Part shown: piece after piece, positions 10,301 to 19,918 of the stretch
Layout of the letters: every line of letters starts with the position of its first letter
Position numbering within the stretch: the first letter of the stretch is position 1
The notes under the pieces: model-generated
What the model saw: only the letters and a program-made list of their open reading frames with translations
Told to the model about the DNA's origin: nothing
The model's database searches: none
Assembly (NCBI RefSeq): GCF_019236475.1
Contig: NZ_JAFAIX010000013.1
Coordinates: 744,001-808,000 of the forward strand
Source: Chitinophaga sp.
Lineage (GTDB): Bacteria > Bacteroidota > Bacteroidia > Chitinophagales > Chitinophagaceae
Length of the DNA: 64,000 bases
Direction: 5' to 3'
Translations under genes and position numbers: made by a program

Positions 10301-12837
10301 AACTGGTTCGCAGGAACAGTTACAGTTACAGCGCCAGTTGATGTTATACCTACAGTCACGGTATATTCCTGATCCGAAACTTTGATAATATTTGTTACAG
10401 TACCATTTGTAATGCTTAGGTTAGATGTAGTTAATTGCGATACTGGTTTCGTGAGATTCACCGTAACATCAAACGTGTTGATGGCATTTACTGGGGCTGT
10501 CAGATTTATATTGAATGGTAATGGGTCGTAAGTCCAAGTGAGCATATTGGATTGGGCATTGGATACGCCAAATCCATTGGTAGCCATACCCGCCTTCATA
10601 AAAACAGTTATAGGCCCGGCCATATTTGGCGTTACCACGAATGTATAATCCACAGCAGAAGTAGGTGCTATATTGCTTATCGTACCATTAGTGATGGAAA
10701 AAAAAGATACATCTAGCGTTGGTGTCAATGCTGCGGATAAGTGTACATTAATGGTAAACGGACTATTATAGGAACCTGGTCCGGAAAGCGTGACAGTAGG
10801 TATCGTATTATTATAGGTAGCTGTAAATGAATACGCCTGTGCTAAAGGATTTCCGGCAATATCATGAAATGCGTCTGCCAGCACATTTACAGAAAAATTC
10901 CCTATAGCCGTAGGCGTTACTGTTTGCTGATAATGCGTAGCATCCACCTGTGTAATGGCGGAAACAGTTGCATTCGTCCAGGTGACAGAAGATGTATTCC
11001 CAATGACTACAGGTTCATTGAACGTATATACGAAAGTAAAAGGTGCGTTAAAAGTGGTGGCGGTTGGTAAGGTGAGTATTGGTGCAGTATGATCATACGT
11101 AATATAAGCACTGCTAACAATCGGCCCCACCAACAAATTTCCGCTCAGATCCTTGATATTATTACCCACAGGTATTTGTAACTGTAGGTTACCATCTCCA
11201 GCAATATTGCCGAAGTCTACCTGGTAAGTAGTAGGACTAATCTGCGTAACAGCAGTTACGGTTGCACCAGTTAATCCAGCAGACATTACGGCCGCAAAGT
11301 CAGTAGCAGCAGGTGGTTGCACATTTTCGCTGAAAGTAACCTGGAAGGAACCGGTAGTACCATTAGTAGGACCGGTAATCAATGCCACAATTTTAGACAC
11401 TACTGGCGGCTTCACATCATAGTGATAGGTAATGGAATTAGCGATATTCCCATTTCCAAAATTATCAGTAGCGGCATTATCTATTACACCAAAAGTGATA
11501 TCTGTTTCATCTGCTACTGGTGAAAAACTTACTTGGTAAGTAGTATGATCGAACGGAGAAATTTCCGTTAATGTGGGTGTGCCGTTAGTGCCTGTCAATC
11601 CGCTCAAAGTCAAACCTGTTACAGGTTTGCTGAAAGTAATTACAGGCTTAAATAGCTTTGCTATAAAATCTACATTGGGCGTAATGGTAACAGTAGGTCG
11701 CTGTAAATCATAATTAACAGTGACAGGTGCGGAAGCGCTACTAGGTGTTCCTGTTTGTCCGCTGACGGCATTCGCCTGCAGTTGCAGGGTAATAGTCCCT
11801 GCAACTGGCGAAGCATTGGGGGTGATAGTATAGGTGTAGGGACCGCCAACTGCCGTACCAGTAAAGGTAGCGCTGGCGTTAGAAGCTAATAATTTAGTGG
11901 GATCAAAAGCGCCTGTAACAGACTTGTCGAAAGTGATATTAATACTAAAGGGGCCATTGACATTCGTTTTCCCTCCAACAACAGTAATAGTAGGCATCGG
12001 CCCAATTTCCGGCGCTTTATCGAGGTAATAAGAGTTACTGGGAACATCGAATCCCAATGGGTTTCCTGCAAGGTCTGTAATACCACAGAGCGCCGCTTTT
12101 AGCACCAGACCAAAAGTGGACACGGCACTGGGATCTGTATTGACTACGTTGGTAAATGTAGCAAGACCCGTTTTCTTATCTGCATTCATCGCAATGGTAA
12201 AACCGCCAGTAGTCACTTTATTACTACCAGAAGCGATCCATCCAGCATTGGTCACATTCATCACCGGTTCGCTGAAAACGACATTGAAAGTTAAGGCAGC
12301 ATTGGTATTAGGCACATTGATAGCACCATTAGTAGTAAATGTACTAGCTGTCGGTGGCGTACCATCAATGACTACATTACTTACCTGCAATGGCGTTGCT
12401 GCCGGGAAATAATATTTGCCTACATCCAGCGCATCCGTACTATTTAAATCTTTGATTAACCCTGACGATAGATCTATGTAATTACCCCAAGAAACAGTTC
12501 CACTCATATCATCGCCGGGCGCAATAACATAGCTGAAATACTGTACAGTACCGCCTACCAGGTCTATTTCATTTTGCGCGTAACGGGTGCCGCTCGTCAA
12601 TGTTATGGGGATTTTGGCAACACCAGTAATTTTCACTGGCGTATTAAAGGTGACAGCGAATCGGAGTTTATCTCCTTTCTTATAATTTCCGCTGTTGGGG
12701 CCCTGTACCTGCACAATTGCAGGAACTGTTCTACGTGCAGCATTAGCAGTGCTAACTACAGAAAGAAACGATAACAGGAGCAACACTAGAGAAAGGATAG
12801 ATCGCTTTCTCAGACAATGTACGTAAAGTTGGTGCAT
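7393..12837 (-). CDS. Large secreted Ig-like/cadherin-repeat adhesin with T9SS type B (gliding motility-associated) C-terminal sorting domain
   Basis: Signal peptide; Ig-like repeats; cadherin-like repeats (APTDISLDN...[25 protein letters not shown]); C-term [47 protein letters not shown]...[13 protein letters not shown]. Confidence 0.93.
   Translation of the reverse strand: [1814 protein letters not shown]
8508..9391 (-). repeat. Tandem 291-bp (97-codon) cadherin-domain coding repeats
   Basis: GTTCACTTTCGTAACGGTTATCACGAAATCTTTGGTGTAGCTCAATCCACCGGCATC occurs from 8800 and 9091, exactly 291 bp apart; more diverged copies flank. Confidence 0.85.
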
Positions 12838-13045
12838 AGTCGGATGAATAGCCAATAAGGACACAGGCATGACCTGCATGCTATTGGTTGGTACTTAAAT
12901 TATTGATTTTGATCTTGTAAGCGAATCTCAAATGCTGCAAGCATGAGTAACGCGGAGCTTTTCTTTAGGGTGGCTAAAACGAAGTAGGTATAAAATCGGC
13001 TGGAAAGATAGTGTATATTTTGGCAATTTATATTTTTTTTTCAAA

Positions 13046-14491
13046 TCAGGGCAACAAAGGAATCGTGATAAAGAAGCTAGTTCCTTTACCAGGTTTACTC
13101 TTAACACTTATTAATCCCTTGTGATTCAGTATGATATTTTGGGTAGCCGTTAATCCCAATCCAGTACCCTTTGTTTTACTAGTAAAAAAGGGCTCGAATA
13201 ATTTATTGAGGTTCTCTTCCGGTATACCACTACCGTTATCGGATATACGAATAATAACCGTCTTGTTTTCCACGACAGAACTGATTTCCAGCACGCCCTC
13301 TCCCGGCGTCATTGCTTCTATTCCATTGATAATGATATTCAAAAATGCTATCACCAACTTATCCTCATCTGCAAGTATTTCCAACGGTTTGTCTGTCAAT
13401 TCTTTTACTACCCTCGTATTACTTAACTGCAATCTATCCGCAGCTAGTTGTAATGCTTTCTCTAGTAAACTATTCAAGAGCACGGGTTTCATAGTTAACT
13501 CCACCATTTTTGTGGATTCCAGCAAGGCACTCACTAACTGATTAATGCGTTGGCAGTTTCTCTCCATAATATCCAGGTACAACTGTGCCTCATCTGTTTC
13601 TGCCAAGGGCTCCATTTTTAATTGAGAAGTGGCCAGCAAAATGTTTGTCAACGGGTTCCTCACTTCATGCGCTACTACGCGCGCGATCCTTCCGGTGATC
13701 GCGAATTTTTCTTGTTGCTGTTTTTCCCTGGCTTTTTGTTTACGTGCAGTGATATCCTGGATGATGCATAGATATTGATCGTTCTTTTCATCCAGCATGG
13801 AAATACTCATCATCACATCCAATAATTGACCTACCCGATTGCGGAGCACGTATTCTTGCTGAATAATTCCGTGCTGCGAGAGGTTTTTGCTGTCAAAGGC
13901 AACCGCGTCTTCCGTAACTGCAAATAATCTACTTAAATGGAAACTGTATAATACGTTTTCGTCATAGCCAAATAGTCGAATAGCTGCGGGGTTTGCAGCC
14001 ATAATTCGCTGATGTCTGTCTACCAGCAAAATCAGGTCATTCGATTTTTCAAAAATGCTGAAATATCGCTTTTCACTTTTCGCGATCTCGTGGAGATGCG
14101 CATATTTATCCAAGGTATAACGGATAGCCCGTTCCAGTAAGGTAGCCGTAATTTCGCTCTTCACCAGATATTCAGACGCACCGGCCGCCATGGCTTCATT
14201 ATCAATCTGGTAATCACCTTTACCAGTAAATAGTATCACCGGTGCTTCATATCGCAGTACATGAAAATACTTCAGTATATCGATGCCCGTATGACTACCC
14301 AAGCGATAATCCACCAGGTACAAATCATGCTGCTGCCGGGCAATAGCGTCCATTCCTTTCTGATAGGACGATGCCCATTCCAGCAAATACTGATCCGGCG
14401 AAATGTCCTGCAACAGGGCATTGACGAGAAAGAAATCATCCTCGTCATCATCGATCATCAAAATGCGTTTTTTAGTGCTAATGGGCATCAC
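13046..14491 (-). CDS. Receiver-PAS-HisKA-HATPase hybrid sensor histidine kinase
   Basis: N-terminal receiver (MIDDDEDDFFLV, LVDYRLG, LVKS), PAS, H-box VVAHEVRNPLTN, DNGSGIPEENLNKLFEPFFTSKTKGTGLGL. Confidence 0.92.
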   Translation of the reverse strand: MMPISTKKRILMIDDDEDDFFLVNALLQDISPDQYLLEWASSYQKGMDAIARQQHDLYLVDYRLGSHTGIDILKYFHVLRYEAPVILFTGKGDYQIDNEAMAAGASEYLVKSEITATLLERAIRYTLDKYAHLHEIAKSEKRYFSIFEKSNDLILLVDRHQRIMAANPAAIRLFGYDENVLYSFHLSRLFAVTEDAVAFDSKNLSQHGIIQQEYVLRNRVGQLLDVMMSISMLDEKNDQYLCIIQDITARKQKAREKQQQEKFAITGRIARVVAHEVRNPLTNILLATSQLKMEPLAETDEAQLYLDIMERNCQRINQLVSALLESTKMVELTMKPVLLNSLLEKALQLAADRLQLSNTRVVKELTDKPLEILADEDKLVIAFLNIIINGIEAMTPGEGVLEISSVVENKTVIIRISDNGSGIPEENLNKLFEPFFTSKTKGTGLGLTATQNIILNHKGLISVKSKPGKGTSFFITIPLLP

Positions 14492-14521
14492 TGAAAAGAT
14501 AAGGCAAGATAAATTATATTC

Positions 14522-15949
14522 TTAAGTATCGATATGGGCTTCATCTCCTCCTGTAGTACGCACAACATTTCTACGAGGCATAAACCAGGCTGGTATCAGG
14601 GTTATCAATAGTATCACCATGGATATATGAAACCCTTGCTTCAATGCGAAATGATGCGCTTGCATATTTGGAAGTCCTTCGAGGATATGCTTGTTGTAAG
14701 TGTCTTGCGTGATAATCGCCAGCATGGCGATGCCCAGCGCGCCGCCTACCTGTTGCATCAAGGTACTAATACTGGATGCCATGGTCACCTCTGCAGGCCT
14801 TACCGCACTGAGTGTGGCAGCGTTCAGGGGCGCCAGTAATAATCCCATTCCCAATCCGCGTATCGTCATGGTGATGATGACGGAGTTGATGCCGCTCCCT
14901 TTATCCAATCCGGCAAAGAGAAACATGGATAGTGCTAGCAATAAAATCCCGGCAAGGGATATTTCCCTACTACCATGTTTATCGGACCACTTCCCTGCAA
15001 AAGGCATCAAAACGGCCATAAATACGGAGTTGGGAAGAATCAACAACCCAGACATACCTTCTGAATAACCCATCTGTTCCTGTAGTAGGAAAGGCATCAG
15101 GAATAGTCCGCCAAACAGGGCTGCCGCCCGCGAGATCGTCACCAGTATACAACTGACAAATGAATAATTGCTGAATAACTCCAAATCCATAATCGGGGTC
15201 TTCACCCTGCGATCAACAATGATAAAAGCGATTAATGCGATGAAGGCGATAGCGAGTGTAAAGAGGATTTGGGGAGACGTGATGCCCACCCGCTCAGCTT
15301 TTGCAATCCCATATTGGAGACATACCAAAAAGATGGTCAGCATACTAAATCCAGCCAAATCAAAAGGTAGCTTTACCCGTGGCTGCTTACGCAGTATGCC
15401 CAGGTATTTAAAGGCCATGTAAACAGTCAGTATACCGATTGGTAAATTAATATAAAAGATAGACGGCCAGCCGAATTTTTCCGTCAATATCCCACCCAGC
15501 GTAGGGCCTATGGCGGGTCCTACGAGGTTGCCCAGTCCCCACCATCCGAGAATAGTGCCTCGTACCCGCGAGGGGAAAATATAAGAGATAATAGCCATGG
15601 AGGTAGGCGCCATGGCGCCTCCTCCTAATGCTTGTAAAATGCGGGCAGCCAGAAGGGAAGGTAAATTATCGGAGAGTGCGCAAAGTAAGGACCCGATAGT
15701 AAAAATGATAATAGCGCCTAGATACAGGTTAAAGAATCCAATACGGTTTTTCAACCAGTTGGTCAAAGGCATGAGCACGGAGAAACTCAACATGTACACA
15801 GTGATGACCCATTCTATTTCATCGAGGGTACAGTTGAACTGCCGACTCATTACAGGAAGAGAAATATTTACAATACTGGAATCTATCCCTGCCATGATAG
15901 TTCCCATAATGATCACTATAAGTACTCCGGTCCTGTTTACATCTCTCAT
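14522..15949 (-). CDS. DHA2/EmrB-QacA family MFS drug efflux transporter
   Basis: MAGIDSSIVNISLPVMSRQFNCTLDEIEWVITVYML, AARILQALGGGAMAPTSMAII; start at internal MRDVNRTG (4-bp overlap with upstream gene). Confidence 0.92.
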   Translation of the reverse strand: MRDVNRTGVLIVIIMGTIMAGIDSSIVNISLPVMSRQFNCTLDEIEWVITVYMLSFSVLMPLTNWLKNRIGFFNLYLGAIIIFTIGSLLCALSDNLPSLLAARILQALGGGAMAPTSMAIISYIFPSRVRGTILGWWGLGNLVGPAIGPTLGGILTEKFGWPSIFYINLPIGILTVYMAFKYLGILRKQPRVKLPFDLAGFSMLTIFLVCLQYGIAKAERVGITSPQILFTLAIAFIALIAFIIVDRRVKTPIMDLELFSNYSFVSCILVTISRAAALFGGLFLMPFLLQEQMGYSEGMSGLLILPNSVFMAVLMPFAGKWSDKHGSREISLAGILLLALSMFLFAGLDKGSGINSVIITMTIRGLGMGLLLAPLNAATLSAVRPAEVTMASSISTLMQQVGGALGIAMLAIITQDTYNKHILEGLPNMQAHHFALKQGFHISMVILLITLIPAWFMPRRNVVRTTGGDEAHIDT

Positions 15950-16305
15950 ACGCTGTCTTTCATCATGAATATCAGTTGTGCTTTGGCAACCACTGGGTTT
16001 AATGGATTGCAGTTGATCATAAAGAGATAAGAGGCCAACTCGGAGAGTTGCCAATCGGTCATCATTTCGCCGTCTTTAAAGCAGTAAACTTTTTTGAAGT
16101 TGTAGTCCACCGGTATGTTCAGCGCCGCACAGGCATGCATGGCACGGTCCAGCGGCTCCTGTAGCATCCCCAGTTCTTCATAGCCCAGCTCTTTCAGGAT
16201 TTCACTGGCCGTATAGGGCAAGGGTGGATGATGCAAGTGCGAGATGCGCTCTGTTGCGACAAAATCTTCCAAGTAATCAAATAGTTTAAGCATGGCTGTT
16301 ACCAT
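15946..16305 (-). CDS. Small DinD/BRO-N-like protein co-encoded with a DnaJ-type cochaperone
   Basis: 119 aa; [32 protein letters not shown]...[30 protein letters not shown] resembles DinD N-terminal domain (SARQLGKLLGYSEY...LTRAKEACEN...[28 protein letters not shown]). Confidence 0.55.
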   Translation of the reverse strand: MVTAMLKLFDYLEDFVATERISHLHHPPLPYTASEILKELGYEELGMLQEPLDRAMHACAALNIPVDYNFKKVYCFKDGEMMTDWQLSELASYLFMINCNPLNPVVAKAQLIFMMKDSV

Positions 16306-17227
16306 TTAGTTGTGAAAGTTGCTGAAACAGTTCTTTTTCTTTTTCCGTCAGTTTGGTAGGGATATGTACCACTGATTTTATGTACAAGTCCCCGGCAGTG
16401 CCATTGTTATCATATGCTGGCATACCTTTTCCTTTCAGTCGGAATACTTTTCCGCTATCGGTGCCAGCCGGAATATTCATATGCAGGGCACTTCCAGGCG
16501 TAGGCACGGTAATTTTCCCTCCCAATACGGCTGTATAGAGCGGTACCGCCACATCTGCATACAGGTCTTTCCCTTTCAGCTCATATCCCGGATGTGGCGC
16601 CAGTTGAATAGTGATCAGCAGATCCCCATTTTCGCCTGCTTTACGGCCGGGAGTACCTTTTCCCTTCAAACGGATCACTTGCCCTTCATACAGGCCCGGT
16701 TTTAACTTAATATTGAGTCGGCTACCACTTACTTCTACTTGTCGGGTGCCTCCATTGTACGCATCCTCCAAGCTCACTTCCATGGTGGCTTGTACATCTC
16801 TTCCACGGGACGACTGCTGTTGGCGGCGACCACCTCCCGAAAAGCTCCTGCCAAAAAGTTGTTCAAAGAAATCCGAGAAATGGCCTTCTCCCCCAAACAT
16901 ATCTTCCATATTTCCCGAATAGGAATAGGTATGTCCTCCTCCGCCGCCGCCACCATACTGCGACCAGTCAAAATCTTCCGGACGGCCACCATGCTGTTCA
17001 TAGTACTTGTAGTTTTCTCCGAACTGATCGTATTTTTTACGTTTTTCGGCATCACTCAGTACTTCATATGCTTCGTTGATTTCCTTGAATTTATCTTCCG
17101 CTGCTTTATCTCCTGGATTCTTGTCAGGATGGTATTTCACGGCCAATTTTCTATAAGCCTTCTTTATCTGTTCTGCGGTCGAACTCTTCTCTACGCCTAA
17201 TATTTTGTAATAATCCTTTACATCCAT
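16286..17227 (-). CDS. DnaJ C-terminal domain protein (CbpA-like cochaperone)
   Basis: J-domain [39 protein letters not shown] present; no zinc-finger motif. Confidence 0.95.
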   Translation of the reverse strand: MDVKDYYKILGVEKSSTAEQIKKAYRKLAVKYHPDKNPGDKAAEDKFKEINEAYEVLSDAEKRKKYDQFGENYKYYEQHGGRPEDFDWSQYGGGGGGGHTYSYSGNMEDMFGGEGHFSDFFEQLFGRSFSGGGRRQQQSSRGRDVQATMEVSLEDAYNGGTRQVEVSGSRLNIKLKPGLYEGQVIRLKGKGTPGRKAGENGDLLITIQLAPHPGYELKGKDLYADVAVPLYTAVLGGKITVPTPGSALHMNIPAGTDSGKVFRLKGKGMPAYDNNGTAGDLYIKSVVHIPTKLTEKEKELFQQLSQLNGNSHA

Positions 17228-17335
17228 AATTATAAAACTTGTTATGGTGAGAACTTGTTCTATGAAATTACGGAATAGCTGACATTTTTTTGTCAGTCGA
17301 CTACCATTGCGGACAGTTGGCGGTATTAAAAATTA

Positions 17336-18355
17336 TTATCTGCCGTCCAACAGGTTAAGGCCCAGTTTATCCACAATATATTTTGCAGCCAGTTGCCCTT
17401 TCACACTGTTTCCGGCTTTATCCAAGGGGGGAGCAAACACAGCGATGGCCAATTTACCGGGTACCACCGCAATAATACCTCCACCAACACCACTTTTACC
17501 TGGTACGCCAGTATGATATACCCAATCGCCGGTAGAATCATACAAGCCTTCTGTTATCATAGTGGCTAATATTTTAGGACAATACTCCGCTTTAATAACG
17601 TGTTGTTTTGTAATAGGGTTAACACCGTTATTGGCCAATGTACCCGCCATTACCGCCAGATCTCGCGCATTGGAACCATAAGAACAGGCTTTCGTATATA
17701 AATCCACCGATTCATCTACATTATCATAAAATCTACCATAAGAATACAGCAACCATGCAATAGCGCGATTATGCTGATTGGTGGCAGTTTCAGAGGCATA
17801 AAGCTTATCTATCACCGGCAAGCGACGGCCGGCGAATTTGGCGAAAATGTCATCAATTTTAGTCCATTTCGCTGCGCTGTTAGGGGCTTTGACGAAACTA
17901 TTGGTGGCCATCGCGCCAGCATTCACCAATGGATTTACCGCTCTGGCCGGTTCTAACTCTATCGCCAGTACGGAATTGAAAGGCATCCCAGTAGCATTGA
18001 CGCCGATGCTATCTTGTATGGCCTGAGCGCCTCGGTCTTCCATCGCCAACGCCAGTACGAAAACTTTGGAAATAGACTCAATACCAAACTCATATTTTGT
18101 ATCGCCAACTTCATATACTTTTCCGTCTGCCGTGCATACGGCAATACCATATAACTTAGGGTCCACACCTGCCAGGTAGGGAATATAACTAGCATTCTCT
18201 CCTCCAGGGGCCGACTTAAACTTTTCATAAGCCTCATTCACTGCACTACGTATAGCCGCTTCCGTAAGAGGCGCTTTACTCTTTTGTGCCAGCGTGCTGT
18301 TGACAAACAACAGTGTACATATTAGTACACAAAAGAGAGCGTTCATTTTTTTCAT
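17336..18355 (-). CDS. glsA: Glutaminase A with N-terminal signal peptide
   Basis: ESISKVFVLALAMEDRG, GVNATGMPFNSVLAIELEPARAVNPLVNAGAMATNSFV, GVPGKSGVGGGIIAVVPGK; leader MKKMNALFCVLICTLLFVNSTLAQ. Confidence 0.92.
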   Translation of the reverse strand: MKKMNALFCVLICTLLFVNSTLAQKSKAPLTEAAIRSAVNEAYEKFKSAPGGENASYIPYLAGVDPKLYGIAVCTADGKVYEVGDTKYEFGIESISKVFVLALAMEDRGAQAIQDSIGVNATGMPFNSVLAIELEPARAVNPLVNAGAMATNSFVKAPNSAAKWTKIDDIFAKFAGRRLPVIDKLYASETATNQHNRAIAWLLYSYGRFYDNVDESVDLYTKACSYGSNARDLAVMAGTLANNGVNPITKQHVIKAEYCPKILATMITEGLYDSTGDWVYHTGVPGKSGVGGGIIAVVPGKLAIAVFAPPLDKAGNSVKGQLAAKYIVDKLGLNLLDGR

Positions 18356-18365
18356 AAAAGGTATT

Positions 18366-19655
18366 TTAAAATTTGTACATCATAGATACCTGCAGCCTAC
18401 TATTATCGCTATGTTGCTTATCGATCGTAGTATGTTTGCCGTATAAAAATTCGAGCCCAAATTTCACAAAAGCAGATGGATAATAGAGCAAATTCAGTAC
18501 GCCATATTGTGAGGAACTAAAATCCGTGGTTGGCAGAAAACGTTGTTGTTCCAGTTTCAGATAACTATAACCTAGCTCAGAACTGAGTTCGTCGCTCCAC
18601 CAATGTTCATAAAATAGCATCGCAGCAAATAGCGGGAGCACCTCAATACTAGCTTTGCTTTTCGCTACGGCATCATGTCCACTACCGGCCAGGTCATTGA
18701 AATATCGGGCGATTCCCTGCCCATAGGCTACCTGGTAATCGAAATTATCTTTGATGCGCTCATTCACCTCCACTGAACCGGACAGGTTGAAGCCCCAGCC
18801 AATACTAGAATGGTCCCGCTTCAATACATCATCGTAGCTGATTGGATGTAGCAAGCCTGCCAATTGGAAATGTGTGATATCTGTGAAATTGTAGCGATAC
18901 TGTGCAACGAAATCCGGAAATATGGTACGGACGGAAAGTCCTGAATCAGCGGGGTATTTCACATCACTGCCGGGATTTTCAAAACTGAAAGCCAAACTCG
19001 ATTTCCAGGTAAGCGGTTGTGTATAACGGACTTGTATCTGCCTGGAAATTGCCATCGCATTTGGGCCCTGGTAATCTAATATGTTGGGAAAAGCATCAAT
19101 GTCCATGAATGTGGACCAGTATTGACCTGCCCCCCATCTGCCCACTTGTCCCCATGCATGACGAAGCCTCGGCACAGAGGTGCCATCAGGATTAAACAGG
19201 TCAAATTCCAGGATCGTTTTCAGTTTTCCTAATTTGGTATCAGACTCTGAACCAATGCCCAGGCGGGTCTGTCTTGGTGAAAAATTAAGTACGCCCTTTG
19301 GTGAATTATTGATGGGTATAGAAGACGGGACAAATGCATGTATATTTCCCGGTTCTTTAAAATCATAGATAAAATCCGCCTGAATAAAACCGCCAATAGT
19401 TAGTTTCGTATTCCTAAAATCCGCCACCACAAAGCCGCCGAGCTTTCCAGCTTCGAGGGCGCTTCTTGTTTCCGTTCTACTGGCAGGCATCTGACGTATA
19501 ATACGTCCTTGCACCTGGTTCATTTTAGCTTCGAGACTGTCTATTCTCCTGATAAGGCTGTCCAGTTTCGCCTGGGCGGATACCATACGTGGCAGCAGGG
19601 AAAGCAGTACGATTAGAGCAACCTTATAGTTGATATAGCACAATTGTTTGCGCAT
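18366..19655 (-). CDS. DcaP-like outer membrane porin
   Basis: N-terminal coiled coil, then KLTIGGFIQADFIYDF...SPRQTRLGIGSES...RLRHAWGQVGRWGAGQYWSTFMD; start set at internal MRKQLCYIN. Confidence 0.8.
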   Translation of the reverse strand: MRKQLCYINYKVALIVLLSLLPRMVSAQAKLDSLIRRIDSLEAKMNQVQGRIIRQMPASRTETRSALEAGKLGGFVVADFRNTKLTIGGFIQADFIYDFKEPGNIHAFVPSSIPINNSPKGVLNFSPRQTRLGIGSESDTKLGKLKTILEFDLFNPDGTSVPRLRHAWGQVGRWGAGQYWSTFMDIDAFPNILDYQGPNAMAISRQIQVRYTQPLTWKSSLAFSFENPGSDVKYPADSGLSVRTIFPDFVAQYRYNFTDITHFQLAGLLHPISYDDVLKRDHSSIGWGFNLSGSVEVNERIKDNFDYQVAYGQGIARYFNDLAGSGHDAVAKSKASIEVLPLFAAMLFYEHWWSDELSSELGYSYLKLEQQRFLPTTDFSSSQYGVLNLLYYPSAFVKFGLEFLYGKHTTIDKQHSDNSRLQVSMMYKF

Positions 19656-19918
19656 GTTGTCCTTGTTTAGTGTTGCGGATTTTCTGTTTGGGGTTTCATA
19701 GTAGCACCCATTGGGGAATAGGACGAGATCCAAAGAGCGAACACTAAAATTTATGCATTTGGGGCGCCGATAAGACAACACACGTTCCCAGAAAAGGTTC
19801 ATACACAAACAAATAGCCCCAATACCGGCACTAGATAAATCGATTGAAAAAATATAGTTCGTTGTTCAACTAATTTTTCTTTTATGTGTTATACGCGCAA
19901 AAGTAATTTGCTATTCAC

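Noticed and set aside
16774-17200. Plus- and minus-strand alternative ORFs inside the dnaJ-like gene
   Set aside because: Out of frame with a clear J-domain protein.
17274-17297. CTGACA-TTTTTT-TGTCAG hairpin upstream of dnaJ as a CIRCE-type element
   Set aside because: Does not match CIRCE (TTAGCACTC-N9-GAGTGCTAA); probably a simple hairpin or terminator of uncertain role.
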